A DNA stretch of 64,000 bases from Macquaria australasica (taxonomy: Eukaryota; Chordata; Actinopteri; Centrarchiformes; Percichthyidae), in assembly GCA_005408345.1 (NCBI GenBank), contig SEMN01000092.1, positions 682,001-746,000 of the forward strand, in the 5' to 3' direction. This document shows positions 1-10,383 of the stretch, one piece after another (position 1 is the stretch's first letter; each line of letters opens with the position of its first letter). The translations under genes and the position numbers were made by a program. The notes beneath the pieces were generated by a model, which had not been told where the DNA came from, did no database searches, and was given only the letters and a program-made list of their open reading frames with translations.

Positions 1-2200
1 AAACTGATCATTTTACTCATGCATAAATTATTCAGTCAAGTCCTAAACAGAGGGACACATTAAGAGTCATGGCTACTATTACAACTCAATCATCCTACAG
101 GGAATTCGTATTGCAGCTCAGTGAAGGAATTATTGGCAGGACAAACGACAGATATATGGCCAATATAAATCCAGCAATCATATCACTTTCCTTTCTCTGT
201 GCACATTCCTAGGAACTAACATCTTAACACAAGGAACCAGAATTTAAGTACCGACCCGCCAACATTTACATATTTTATTTCATCAGAAAGTGAAATTTTT
301 CATTTGCAATTCAAATTCAAAGTCATCTTCACCTTATTTTTTGGGGTTATTTCCTCTGTAAATACTTTAAACATGCATGAACTGATTTCTTGGTCACCAT
401 GGGGCAGCGCAAACAAGCTGTAAAAACAACACTGACTATTATAACCTTATAAAGTTGATGTGGTGAACTTCCAATTAGAATCGCGAAGATATCTGGCACG
501 TCTGTTCGTCTCACGCAGGAACGAACTGCAGAGGCTTATTTGTGTAATTGCTTTGGCTGGGGTTGGAGCCCAGAGGTGAGCCCAGCAGTCTGCTCACTCA
601 CCTGAACTCAGAGGAGGCCAGAAAACTGTTCTTTATTTTATGATGTAGTGATTTTGTGTATGTGTGTTCATACTGCACAACAAGATATTCAAAGGCCTTG
701 TTTTTTTTAGTACAAAATTTCTCTGGGAACAACAGCTTCTGTAAATGCTCAAGAACCTGGAGATGCTGATCAATTTCAAGCATTTTACAATAACCTAATC
801 AAACATTATTCCCTTTATAATATAATGCAGAAGCTTTTGCAATTCCCCGTTCTCGTTTCCCTCCTGCCTCCCCTCCTTTCTTGTTAATCTGATGGCGAAA
901 CAGGGACTTGCTAGGCTAGCAGGGTGCACTATTGTGGTTGAGAAGCCATTTAGAAGACACAGGTTTGATTCCCACAACAGTTCAGTTATAGAAATCCTTC
1001 CTGTTGAACCATTCTGTTGCAGGACTCTGAATCCCTTAACGCTTTACACATTGTGATTGCTGGAAATTAGCACATTAGACAAATGTCTAAAATGTAAATT
1101 AAATTTAAATCTGTGAGGGGAGCCTGCATCTTCTCTGCCAGCATGTATAGCACACAGCATGTGTTTCTGGGTGAAGGAGGAAAGCATATGGAAGTTTAGG
1201 TATGTCACTTTTGAATCATGCATGACTTTTTCAGCTGCTAAAACACAGCTATTGTGGCAAAGGCTATGATTAATATGCACATAACAGTGTTGTTTTCACA
1301 AAAGGTGAAACAAACACAAAGAGGTATTCACTTGATTGTCTCACAGGAAGCTCAAGTCTGTCACAAAATGTCATTTTCTACATTGGCAGCATGCACTTAA
1401 CAATAAAGCGTAGCCTTTTCCCATTAACCCAACCGATCCTGGAGCAGATTCGTCTGCCCTTTCAAATCCCTGTCTCCAGGGTAACTGAGGCGGTAATTCT
1501 TGCACCTGTTAAGTACTGAACAGAGAGAGCAGATGATTCACCTGAAGCCAGACTGCAATCACCTCTTTTCATAGATTAATAACCTCCTGTGGTTCTCGAC
1601 CTGCAGCATTTCAGTGGGTTGGTGTTGTGCAGTGTTGATGGAGAATCCCGCTAAACCGCATTGTGCTTGCTAAGCAGTCAACTGAAAATGATTGCTAGTT
1701 TTGACGTGAGAGGTGATATTTTGCTGTTTTCATACACACCTGCACACATACGCATGCAATGTCATGCCTCCCTGTGGTGCAGGCAAGAGTTCAATATATG
1801 TGGGTTGAGCAGAAGACGGTTGCTGGGGTGGCCAGTTGGGGCTGCTGAGGGTCAGTGATCTGCATCCCCACAATCCCAGAGACGGTGACTGTTGTGTGGC
1901 TACAGCAAGACAGCACCACCCGGCTGCAGGGTCAGAGCACCAGGGACTACGGGTGCTCTCCCTTCGAATGTGACAAATACGATGTGACATGTCAGTGCAT
2001 GCTCAAGAACATTGCCCTCATTCAATACTGGCACACTATTTTTTCCCCCCTCTGTTTCTTTCTCTGGCACACCCCCACACACACAGGAACAGACACATAA
2101 ATACACACACACAAAAAAACAGTAGCTTTCTCTGTTTCTCTCTCACAAAGCCAGACACAGAAACACAAAGACACTCAAACAGAGAAACGCAGTTACTCAC
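1..2200. other. Non-coding flank, nothing recognised
   Basis: Unique-looking AT-rich DNA without a recognisable exon, RNA gene or repeat. Open frames here are short and without family resemblance. By conserved gene order this could be intron 1 of PRKN on the minus strand, but no PRKN exon was seen. Confidence 0.5.
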
Positions 2201-2215
2201 TCTTGCATGAACACG

Positions 2216-2216
<1 letters not shown>

Positions 2217-2302
<86 letters not shown>
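2217..2302. repeat. (CA)n microsatellite
   Basis: Near-pure CA dinucleotide run of about 42 units, preceded by a CA-rich, CT-rich zone from about 2060. Open frames across it encode only HT or CV repeats and are artefacts of the repeat. Confidence 0.95.
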
Positions 2303-4250
2303 CACTCTACTCCCCCTGTGGCTGTCATCAAAAGCAGCCACTCTGCCCTACACTATGTAAAAGTAACAGCTTGCTTTTTATTCTCCCTGGTCGTAGTCTT
2401 CTCTTTCACTCCTCCTCTCCTCTGTGGTGCCTTACAGTCATTCCACGTCATCCCACCTCTCTAACACCTCTCCTACCGCCCAACAGTTAAGTGCATTTGC
2501 AGACCCTCTCAGATAAGCTGTCATATATATTTCAAAGCCATTTCTAAGCACATTCAGACAGAATGAATGCACATTCACCAAGAGGCTATATAGGACGTAC
2601 TTTTGTGCTCAGAGTCATTTTCCGTTCTTGAATAAGACATTTTTCGAATGTCATGCTCTTATACTCACTCTAGCATTAATGTGTACTTACGATTTTCACA
2701 ATGGATCAAGAAAATATTTGACTTGTCTTTTGTAGGCTTTAAGGAGATGTATTACATTAACAAAAAGTCATAATGTATTCATTTAGTAAAGGACACACAC
2801 ACACAACTTCAGAGGGTTCTCCTCCAAACATTGTATGATTAAAAACAATATTGTTACTGTAATTCACTGCTACATATTTTGTTCATTATATTATTTGCTG
2901 CCTACTAACTTACAATTAAAGAGTACATAACATTTGTAACAATTATCCTGATTCATTTAACTGGTGAAGCTAGCTAATGCCTAAGATACACGTCAGTATA
3001 AAAATAGCAATAATCAGTATTATTTAATAGATGTAATTTTTGATGTGTGGTTACCATTGTTTTCAAGGTTAGATAGTGGATGCCTTCTTTGAAAATACTG
3101 ATTCAACATGCATTATACATACATATACACATCTAGATAGAAAGCATGATATGAATAATGATGCACAGATGAAACAAACATAAAAAAGGATAGTTGTGGA
3201 AGGAAAAACACCCACAAACACACAAATCGCAACAGTTGGAAATCATCCCAATTTATAGTTCCTCCTTTGATGCTGTTATGGAAATTGTGGTAATTTCACC
3301 TGCACGTCTGCTCGTCCTCATAACCCCCACCCAGGATCTTAGAATGCTGGGAAGTGTTAATAATATTTAAAGTTAAACGCCATCTGTTCCCAGGGCCTAT
3401 CGTGAATACCAATACGGCCGGCAAACGTTGCAATTAACGGAGCCAAGATGTCAGGAACACCGGAGAGGCAGGCTTTGAGCCTCCTGCTCCAGGAAAAGAG
3501 AGGCAGATGTGATGTGAGCAGAGATGACTTTTCTGTTCTCTGGGAAAAATCTCCTCTTGTCCCCCCTTTCCCTACCTCCATCTGCCCATATGTGATAGGA
3601 TCCCCAGTATCATCTTTACTTAGGGGAATCTGCTTTGAAATATATCGGCTTTATAAATGCCTGTCTCTCTCTATTTGAATGTTTTATACACAGAGCAGAG
3701 AAGCATCAGTCAGGTGAATGAGAGGCATGCGCTTTATTTCTGAAGTGAAAGCAAATTGCATTTGCCTTGCCATACACAATTTGTCGCCGCAGGGATGTTC
3801 TGTTTGTGTTTAGTGTTTGTTTGTGTGTGTGTGAATGAGAAGGGAACGCGTTTGGTATAGCTTGATAAAAAAAAAAATACGTAAGACAGACAGATTCAGA
3901 GACATGCATACACTACACATTACACTTAGAGTAAGAATAATGTGGATGAATTTGAAAATGTAATTTATGTGTGGAAGATTTTTTTTTTATGCACGCCAGC
4001 GTTTTTAGATCCTTATCTAAAAGTTTTCTGTAAACACTGAAATCTCTTCTTCTCCGTCTCCTTCTTCTTTTAGTTTAATGGCAGTTAAAAAAACACAAAA
4101 TGCTGCATTAAAGTCATGATCAGGTAAAGATAACTCAGCAATGTCACCTCTGAGTTTCTCTGTGATTTTTTTGTATGTCAGTGCAGCCAGTCTCATACTG
4201 TAATAAAGGGAATGGCATATATTTCAGTTTGGCACCAGGTTATATCTCTG
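2303..4250. other. Non-coding flank, nothing recognised
   Basis: AT-rich DNA without a recognised gene. A 120-bp stretch near 3340-3460 is unusually rich in CpG for this window and is discussed as a possible conserved element. Otherwise no feature is supported. Confidence 0.5.
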
Positions 4251-4254
4251 ATCT

Positions 4255-4622
4255 CCTCATCATCTATACGGCTTCACTTCAGACCCTTCAGATGTGCTGA
4301 CCAATGATTGCTCTTCATTCCACGTTCCCAGTTTAAGTCCAAGGCTGACCCTAAACTATTAGATCCCTCACCTCCACTGATATCTTTTAAGTGTTTTAAG
4401 ACCCATTTGTTTTCTTTAGATTTTTGATATTCATCATGAAGATACAACTAGTTACATTCTGTTTTGTTTTTTTATTAGTTCCCTGTGCAAAACACCTTTT
4501 TGTGTTTTTAGTATTCTCACACCTGTATTAATTCACTTATTAATAATTAATTCATCTATCTGAAAAGCACTTTTGTCAACACACTTGTTTTTTAAATTGC
4601 TCTATAAATAAAATGACTTGAC
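4255..4622 (+). mobile_element. L2-clade LINE, truncated 3' end
   Basis: A decayed 3' fragment of a non-LTR retrotransposon. The stretch at 4386-4424 reads like the usual last lines of the fish L2-type ORF (SFKCFKTHLFSLDF, compare the common SFKSRLKTHLFSLAF). It is followed by an AT-rich 3' UTR ending in GCTCTATAAATAAAATGACT, the typical LINE tail in fish. The 5' part, including the reverse transcriptase, is missing. Clade assignment rests on remembered consensus features, so the 5' edge is approximate. Confidence 0.6.
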
Positions 4623-6015
4623 TTTCTTGTCATGATTATACGGCTATAAGATTAACGCTACATGCTAACGGTAAATCCTGGGCTGCATTTCAACAGCCTC
4701 AGTCAAGTCTTGCTCACACACACTATTTTGACAGCCAAAACTGAGCAGATACTACACATTTTAAAACAGCATTATCCCTTCACCCTCACCTTCTCTCTCT
4801 TTTTCTCTCTCTCTCTTCACTGTCCCTAACACCATGTCCACAGTGGAGTCGTGTGCAGGAGAGGCTGAGCTTTTGTGTGCCCCAGTGGGATCACTGGTGT
4901 CACTGTTCACACATCCAGGTTCATGTGATATTGACCTGTGGGTGACAGGAAAGCTCAATTCTTTGGAGGGTTAGGTGTTGCCAAGGCTGCTGAAAGCACC
5001 ACCAGTGAGGTCATACTGTGAGGCATGCACCATTCAACGGATTTACTTTGATGATTCAGATTGAAAAAGCCTGACAGCCCACAGTGACACAATGGCCTGT
5101 AATCTATTTAAGATTAAAGCCTTTGACAGTTTCAAAAAGACATACACTTCCCATTAACATTGAGAGGACAAATAAAAGTGTGATGTCTGTAACAAACACA
5201 ATCATGCAAACAATTATCAACCAGAGTGCAGCGATACTATAATAGATGTATTATCCATATGTTTATCATCTGTCCCTGTGTCTGATTATTACTGCTATGG
5301 TCCAGTGGGCATGTTAGAGTGTATGCTCCGAGGGAGAGCAAGCTATGCCTTCCAATATCAGCTGGCCTCAAAGCTGCTTCTATAATGCATGAAGATCAAT
5401 ACGCTGTGGCTTTGTGAGTGAGGCCTTGCAACTCTGTGCCTATATCAAGTATTCCCACCAACTGCCCTGCCGTTTGAAGAGATCTATGCCTTTGGATTTA
5501 TCAGGGCTCAGGAGAAAGCATACTACAGTCTGGATACCCGACCTGCTATTGTTTGGAGAGAAAAAAGACAAAGCTAGTAGTTCTGTGTTTGGGGTATTTC
5601 TGACATTTGCAGTTTCATGACAGGATTTGATGATGACTTTCAGAGAAGCATTTTACAGAGATCAGTACTAAAGGGGCTATTTTCTCCAAGCTTTACCTTC
5701 AACTGATTCCCCATTAAAGAACTTTGTTGCTGCGTCCATTGTATTACAAGCTCATTTGTCTATGTGTTATGTTGTGTTGTATGTTTCAGCTCTCACGTGC
5801 AATATCATCAAATCTTTGATAATTACGTCACCAAAAGATAGCACAGTAGTTGCTATTGTTGAAGAATAAATTATCAGTAAGTGTGCTGGGACTATAGTTA
5901 CAGTCATATCCAGTCATATCTGCTTCTCTCACACTCTCCAAAAGTGGTACACCCCCTACCCAGGTGCAGTGACAGCTTTGTATTGCATGAAGACAGTCCA
6001 GGTTCAGTGTAGATT
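4623..6015. other. Non-coding flank, nothing recognised
   Basis: Contains a short CT-rich tract near 4791-4818 and no recognisable exon or mobile element. The short open frames in it show no family resemblance. Confidence 0.5.
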
Positions 6016-6281
6016 ACTTAAAGGTACCCTGTGGATTTTTCATTTTGAAGAAACACAGCTTTATTTATGTTCAAACTTTCTCACCAAAATGCATTTTGTG
6101 TATCCCTACCACCCAACAAGCAAAGTTAATGCAAAAACATGTTTGTTGCAAAGCCTTTTTTCAAACGTTTAGAATCTGTGCTTGCCGTGTTCTTCTCTTC
6201 TTTTACTACCTTTTTAAGCTCATCAAAACATTCCTCTACATCACCACAAGTGGTCAAACACTCCACAGGGTACCTTTAAGT
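6016..6281. mobile_element. Short inverted-repeat DNA element (MITE) with TTAA ends
   Basis: A 266-bp element bounded by exact 20-bp terminal inverted repeats: ACTTAAAGGTACCCTGTGGA on the left, and its reverse complement ending at 6281 on the right. Two readings of the target duplication are possible. TTAA at 6018-6021 and 6276-6279 would suit a piggyBac- or Kolobok-type element; the identical GATT flanks at 6012-6015 and 6282-6285 would instead give a 4-bp duplication. It has no transposase frame and is therefore non-autonomous. Confidence 0.8.
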
Positions 6282-6316
6282 GATTAAAAATGTAATATTG
6301 ATTCGGGGAGTGTCTT

Positions 6317-6563
6317 ATTTATTCATTCATTCGTATTTCATAGCCGTACTTTTTTTCAGTTCAGGGTCACGGACTGGAGCCTATTCCAGCGTGCAAGGAG
6401 TGGGAAGTATGTAAGCAAACACAGTGGCCCTGCATGTTGTTGGAATATGGGGGAAAACGCCTGTAGGAAACTCACTTGCACACTTGGAGAACATGCAAAC
6501 TCCAAACAGAAACACATGGCATCAAATTGAGGGTGGCCATAACCACTGAGTCACTGTGCTGCT
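6317..6563 (-). mobile_element. V-SINE-like tRNA-derived SINE, degenerate
   Basis: Read on the minus strand, this begins with a tRNA-like head (GTGACTCAGTGGTTATGGCC). It continues with the well-known fish SINE core 'gagtttgcatgttctcc' and 'gtgagtttcctacaggcg', the distal 'ggctccagtccgtgaccc' block, and a short tandem AATG tail. This order matches the DANA/V-SINE group of fishes. It is diverged by many substitutions and lies 35 bp from the MITE on its left. Confidence 0.75.
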
Positions 6564-7320
6564 AAAGAATTTACATCAGTGTCCAGCAGGCAAACGTTAC
6601 GTAAATAAAAGGGGTTTAGGTGATTATGGGGAAGATCTGTACATGCACCTTCACCAGTCAAGGCCACAATAACAACAGCAGACAATGCCTGCACTTGTAC
6701 TAAGACAGTAGTAGGAGGCAAAACCATGATACTAAAATTGTACTGCATCGACCTACACTGCTTGTATTGATATATTCCCCTCTAGTGGACTTGTCCCCAA
6801 CCTTTTAGGCTGGTGATCCTTTATAGTCACTCACATATAGCTACTCACAACCGCTCATCAAAGGTTGAATATGTCCAGGAGTTGTGATTCGTTCAAACAA
6901 AGAGTGATGTTCCCTTGACAGATTGTTTTTAATAGAAGTGAAAGCATTATATAAAGAAATAGCAAAGATTAGAGAAATACAAACATGACATTTTGTAGCA
7001 GATATATGTTCTTCTTCTTTCCTAACTTGTTTATTAGATTTTGACCCTTCAGATTTATCTCATGGCCCCATGTTCAATTTCCCATGTTCAACACATTGTC
7101 ATAGTGAATCACAAACTGACCAAAAAGAGACAGCCGTGGCTTTGGTTGGTAAACCTTTTTAATGGTTGAATCGCTAATATATCAAGCTGACTATTAATGA
7201 TCAACACCCATGCAAGTTATTACTAAATTAATTAAGGACTCAGACCATACTGCTTTGTGTTTGATTTAAACTTTGATTGAGCACCAGATTCCTCCAGATT
7301 AGACGTTAAACCAGTAAAGG

Positions 7321-7602
7321 CCCTGTGCACCCACACAGGTGTTTTCACTTATTCTGGCTGATTAGTTCTGTGCTGAGGTTGAGGTTGAAGTTGGGCGCCG
7401 CCATGCAGGGAATTATGTGTGGTCACCAAAGTCCTTGTACTAATAAAAATTGTAATGGTGTAAGTTGTTCAAGACATAACAGGTGCAAGAAAACTAACAG
7501 GAGAGTCGAGGGTAATGTCGAGCACAGTCTGTGCACACCCACACTGTGCAGAGAAGAGCGCTAATCAGGCAAAAACACCTGAGGAGGTGTACCAAGGGTA
7601 CG
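7321..7602. mobile_element. Possible inverted-repeat DNA element, degenerate
   Basis: The left end (CCCTGTGCACC, CAGGTGTTTT, GCTGATTAG) and the reverse complement of the right end (CCCTTGGTACACC, CAGGTGTTTTT, GCCTGATTAG) align over about 45 bp with one gap of roughly 6-11 bp. That arrangement suggests a 282-bp non-autonomous DNA transposon. No target-site duplication could be fixed. It may instead be an unrelated imperfect inverted repeat. Confidence 0.45.
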
Positions 7603-10079
7603 TATGGCCTTTAACAACTAAAAGTAGTTCAGTATATTCTCAGATCAAATTACTTTAACTGTGTGAAAGAATATAGTTCAGCTTTGTTGTTGGCCAGGTG
7701 CCACTAAATATACACTATGGCTGTTCAAGCAACATTTTTATAGGCTGTAATACTTGCGACATGTATTCAGACCCCTTATAACAAATCACTACAATATTCT
7801 AATAATATTCCCTTTGAGAGGACTAGATCAATAGTACTGTTATAGGGACTTTACTGAACTATGGTTTCCTTAGGCTTGGTATATCTCTTCTATAGTGTCC
7901 CTGTAGGACATTAAATATAACTAAGATTAAATTTTTCCTTTCTGGTTTAAAGGTCATAAAATGTGTAACATGGTAGGCGACTACACATACAGCGATCCTA
8001 ATTCACTTTTGCATTGGATGGCATTTATCACACTCACATACCTTGTACACTTTGTGTGACTTTCACAACCTGATGAACTGTTAAACCCAACAAGCCCCTG
8101 GCCGCTCTCTCTACAGCCTAATGGCCTAGTCTAATGGCTGTTTGTCTTGTTTCATGGTAATTGGGGGGAAACTGACTCTGCAGCAAAGTCTCTACTATCC
8201 TTTTCCTGCTGAGATTCTTCTGCTGAACCCCTCTAGGTCCTCTGCTTTGTAGGTATCGGCTTCTGCTCTAATGATATCATAATTGCTGTTTTCCCTCACA
8301 GTGGACAATGGTTGCCAAGCCTGAAGGTGGCCCAGCAAATGAGCTGGAGATCAAACCAGGGACACTATGATGATGAAGGCACAGTGTAGATGCAGAAAAA
8401 ATAACAAATTCATCAAAGCATTGTGGTCCCTTTTCAATGTTGTTACTCATGTTGTACTGCCAAACCACCTATAGTTATCCACAATACATCATTAGCGGTA
8501 GAAAATGCAAATTAATCTTCACTGTGTAAGTCAATTTGGACACTAGGCGTATGTCCTTGAAGTGCCTAAGAGAAACTGAGATATTAACTTGACCCATGTG
8601 GTGACCGGCCCTGGTAGCCTGACAGAGCTACAGATATACACACACGTTTGTCAGATTGGCAAAACTAACGATATATTTTGTATTTCACGCATCATTCCTG
8701 AAAAGTCTGTCTCTACAACTCACAAAGACCAGCTCCCCTCCACACCGCACACTCACAGGAGTGAGATAGTGCAGTGCTGTTTGAACAATCATTTCTCAGT
8801 CCAGCTGAATTCATGCTGACGCTCCAGTTTGCTCAGTTTGCTTTCTGAAAACTCCCCTCTTCCTCTTTTTAATCCTCTGAGGGGAAGCAGAGAGAGGGAG
8901 AGAGAAAGAGAGAGAGAGAGACCAGCATTGAATGCTGACAGGGACATAACTTGCCTTCCCTGCATACCTTGTTTACAGTCTCCCTCCCTGCTGCTATACC
9001 CTTCTCTCTCAATGGAGCCATAAAAAACAAATAGGGGCTTTTAGAGAAATTGCCTGTGCACTGAAGATTAATAACAGTTGCACCAGTTCACCCAAGAAAG
9101 TCTCCAGAGGCAAAAACGATATTGGAAGATTAAAAGTGCCACATCCCTAAATTGGAATGATTCAGAGCACAGGCCGCCCTCTAACCAGCTTATTGAGAGT
9201 CAAGGCCTTGGTCTTCCTGCCACACAAAGAGCATCATTAAGTATTTACTTCTGGATGAGGATCCACTGCATGAGTATAATGATGAGCTGAGAGTGTGATC
9301 GATACTCTGTGTCTAAAATGGAAGTGTGGTGGCCCGGGAGACAGGTCGTCCTGTGTGAGGTTAGGTCATCTTTTCACTGTTTGTAGACCATTAAGTAAAC
9401 TAGCCTGATGGCAGTATGTAAGGAGCGCACCAATTCGACCCATTACTATAAAACAAAAGAATAAATCTTTTGGCCTGCTATCAGACCTTCATTATAGCTG
9501 CACACCTTTGCAAACACACTGGACAAAAAATAAAAATGCATCAAAATAAATGCTGTTGGTAATTATTGACATATCCCAGACTGTGAAAAAAAAATTCCCC
9601 TTAACATTTAGTATACAGAATATCATTTTGTGTGTGTTTTTTTCATAAAAAACAACTATGACATAATGTAAACAAAATGGGCATTTAAATGGTTAGAATT
9701 CAGAAAAATAATGAATATTTGGTAGTTATAATCAGGACTGATGTTGGTCAAAATATTTAACTCAGTGAAAGTGGAAAATAATATTAATATATAATACTTT
9801 TATGGCAGTTTTTTGACTGACATTTTTGTCCTCTAACGACCTCAGAGGAACTTTGAGGCACAAGGGTTAAGAAGATAAGGTAGCAGGATTTATAATAAAT
9901 CATCAGAAGCATCTAGTCCCCTTTTGTGAAAAAAACATTTTTCAATGAAATGAGTGTTTTGCTGTAATATTACTATCTTTATAATAATTTGAAAGCCTAT
10001 ACGAGTACTTTTTAAGAGCAAAGGAAGTAAAAAGAACAACCTATTTAATGTTATCGCGAACATCCCCTGCTGACTAACC
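7603..10079. other. Non-coding DNA upstream of PACRG
   Basis: Contains a GA tract at 8889-8921 and an AT-rich zone at 9500-9900, with no recognisable exon. The minus strand between 9890 and 10233 has two open frames of 60-63 codons, but neither resembles parkin or any other family I know. Confidence 0.5.
8889..8921. repeat. (GA)n polypurine tract
   Basis: Interrupted GA dinucleotide run of 33 bases, all purine on the + strand. Confidence 0.85.
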
Positions 10080-10145
10080 ACGACACCTTGCTCTGCATAT
10101 TTTCAGCAGTGCCCCTGGAATTTCTATGGTAACAAGGAAACACAC

Positions 10146-10159
10146 GTCTCCGTAGCAAC
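10146..10159. promoter_or_regulatory. Second X-box-like site
   Basis: GTCTCCGTAGCAAC: a left half GTCTCC (one mismatch to GTNRCC), a 2-bp spacer and a perfect right half AGCAAC. It lies 20 bp from the stronger X-box, in the same orientation. A further isolated half-site, GGTAAC, is at 10128-10133, so three RGYAAC half-sites occur within 65 bp. Confidence 0.55.
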
Positions 10160-10179
10160 CAGACCAAAGCGTCTCTGAA

Positions 10180-10192
10180 GTTGCATAGCAAC
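10180..10192. promoter_or_regulatory. X-box (RFX binding site), near-perfect
   Basis: GTTGCATAGCAAC, an imperfect palindrome made of GTTGCA, a one-base spacer and a perfect RGYAAC half-site (AGCAAC). It lies 123 bp upstream of the PACRG ATG. RFX-family factors bind X-boxes at this range in many ciliary genes. The right half-site fits the consensus fully; the left half differs at its last base. Confidence 0.75.
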
Positions 10193-10314
10193 CACAACAA
10201 AAAACAACGGGCGTCACGTTTCGAGAGCCACACAAATATTAATTAGTTAGCAACATTGCTCTTCATTTTCGGTTTGGTTTCGCCTCGTCATTTTTCAAGA
10301 CAAGACCTGTGGAT

Positions 10315-10383
10315 ATGTTGAGGAACAAGACGGAGCTAAAAACACAAGGCTTCACCGTGAAGGCCACCATGAAGAACTCCGTG
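10315..10383 (+). CDS. pacrg: PACRG coding exon 1 (codons 1-23)
   Basis: First coding exon of parkin co-regulated protein, a microtubule-binding protein that, as known for the family, sits at the inner junction of ciliary and flagellar doublet microtubules. The frame reads MLRNKTELKTQGFTVKATMK followed by NSV. The block GFTVKA-x-MKNSV is the conserved start of vertebrate PACRG. The exon ends at a strong donor (GTG|gtgagtg) in phase 0 and joins exon 2 without breaking the alignment. The chosen ATG is the first in a frame that stays open back to a stop at 10240-10242, and no earlier in-frame ATG exists. Only about 11 residues precede GFTVKA, against a longer N-terminal tail in mammalian PACRG. 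A second in-frame ATG at 10369 (codon 19) lies in an ideal gccaccATG context. The gene identity is firm; the exact start is less sure, because another 5' exon cannot be excluded. Confidence 0.9.

Larger units (their letters stand above)
10080..10314. promoter_or_regulatory. PACRG promoter, expected to be bidirectional with PRKN
   Basis: About 235 bp directly upstream of the PACRG ATG. It is richer in CpG than the flanks (for example around 10205-10225 and 10280-10290). It contains two X-box-like sites, one more RFX half-site and a CRE-like GCGTCA at 10211-10216 (TGACGC on the minus strand). No TATA box was noticed. In other vertebrates PACRG and PRKN are divergently transcribed from a shared core promoter of about 200 bp, so this interval is where that promoter should lie. 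Location and motifs are seen in the sequence; bidirectionality is inferred from conserved gene order, and the minus-strand partner exon was not recognised. Confidence 0.7.

Noticed and set aside
9890..10233. Two minus-strand open frames at the place expected for PRKN exon 1
   Set aside because: Neither begins with the parkin ubiquitin-like sequence, and the split ATG-plus-four-bases exon with a donor is absent.
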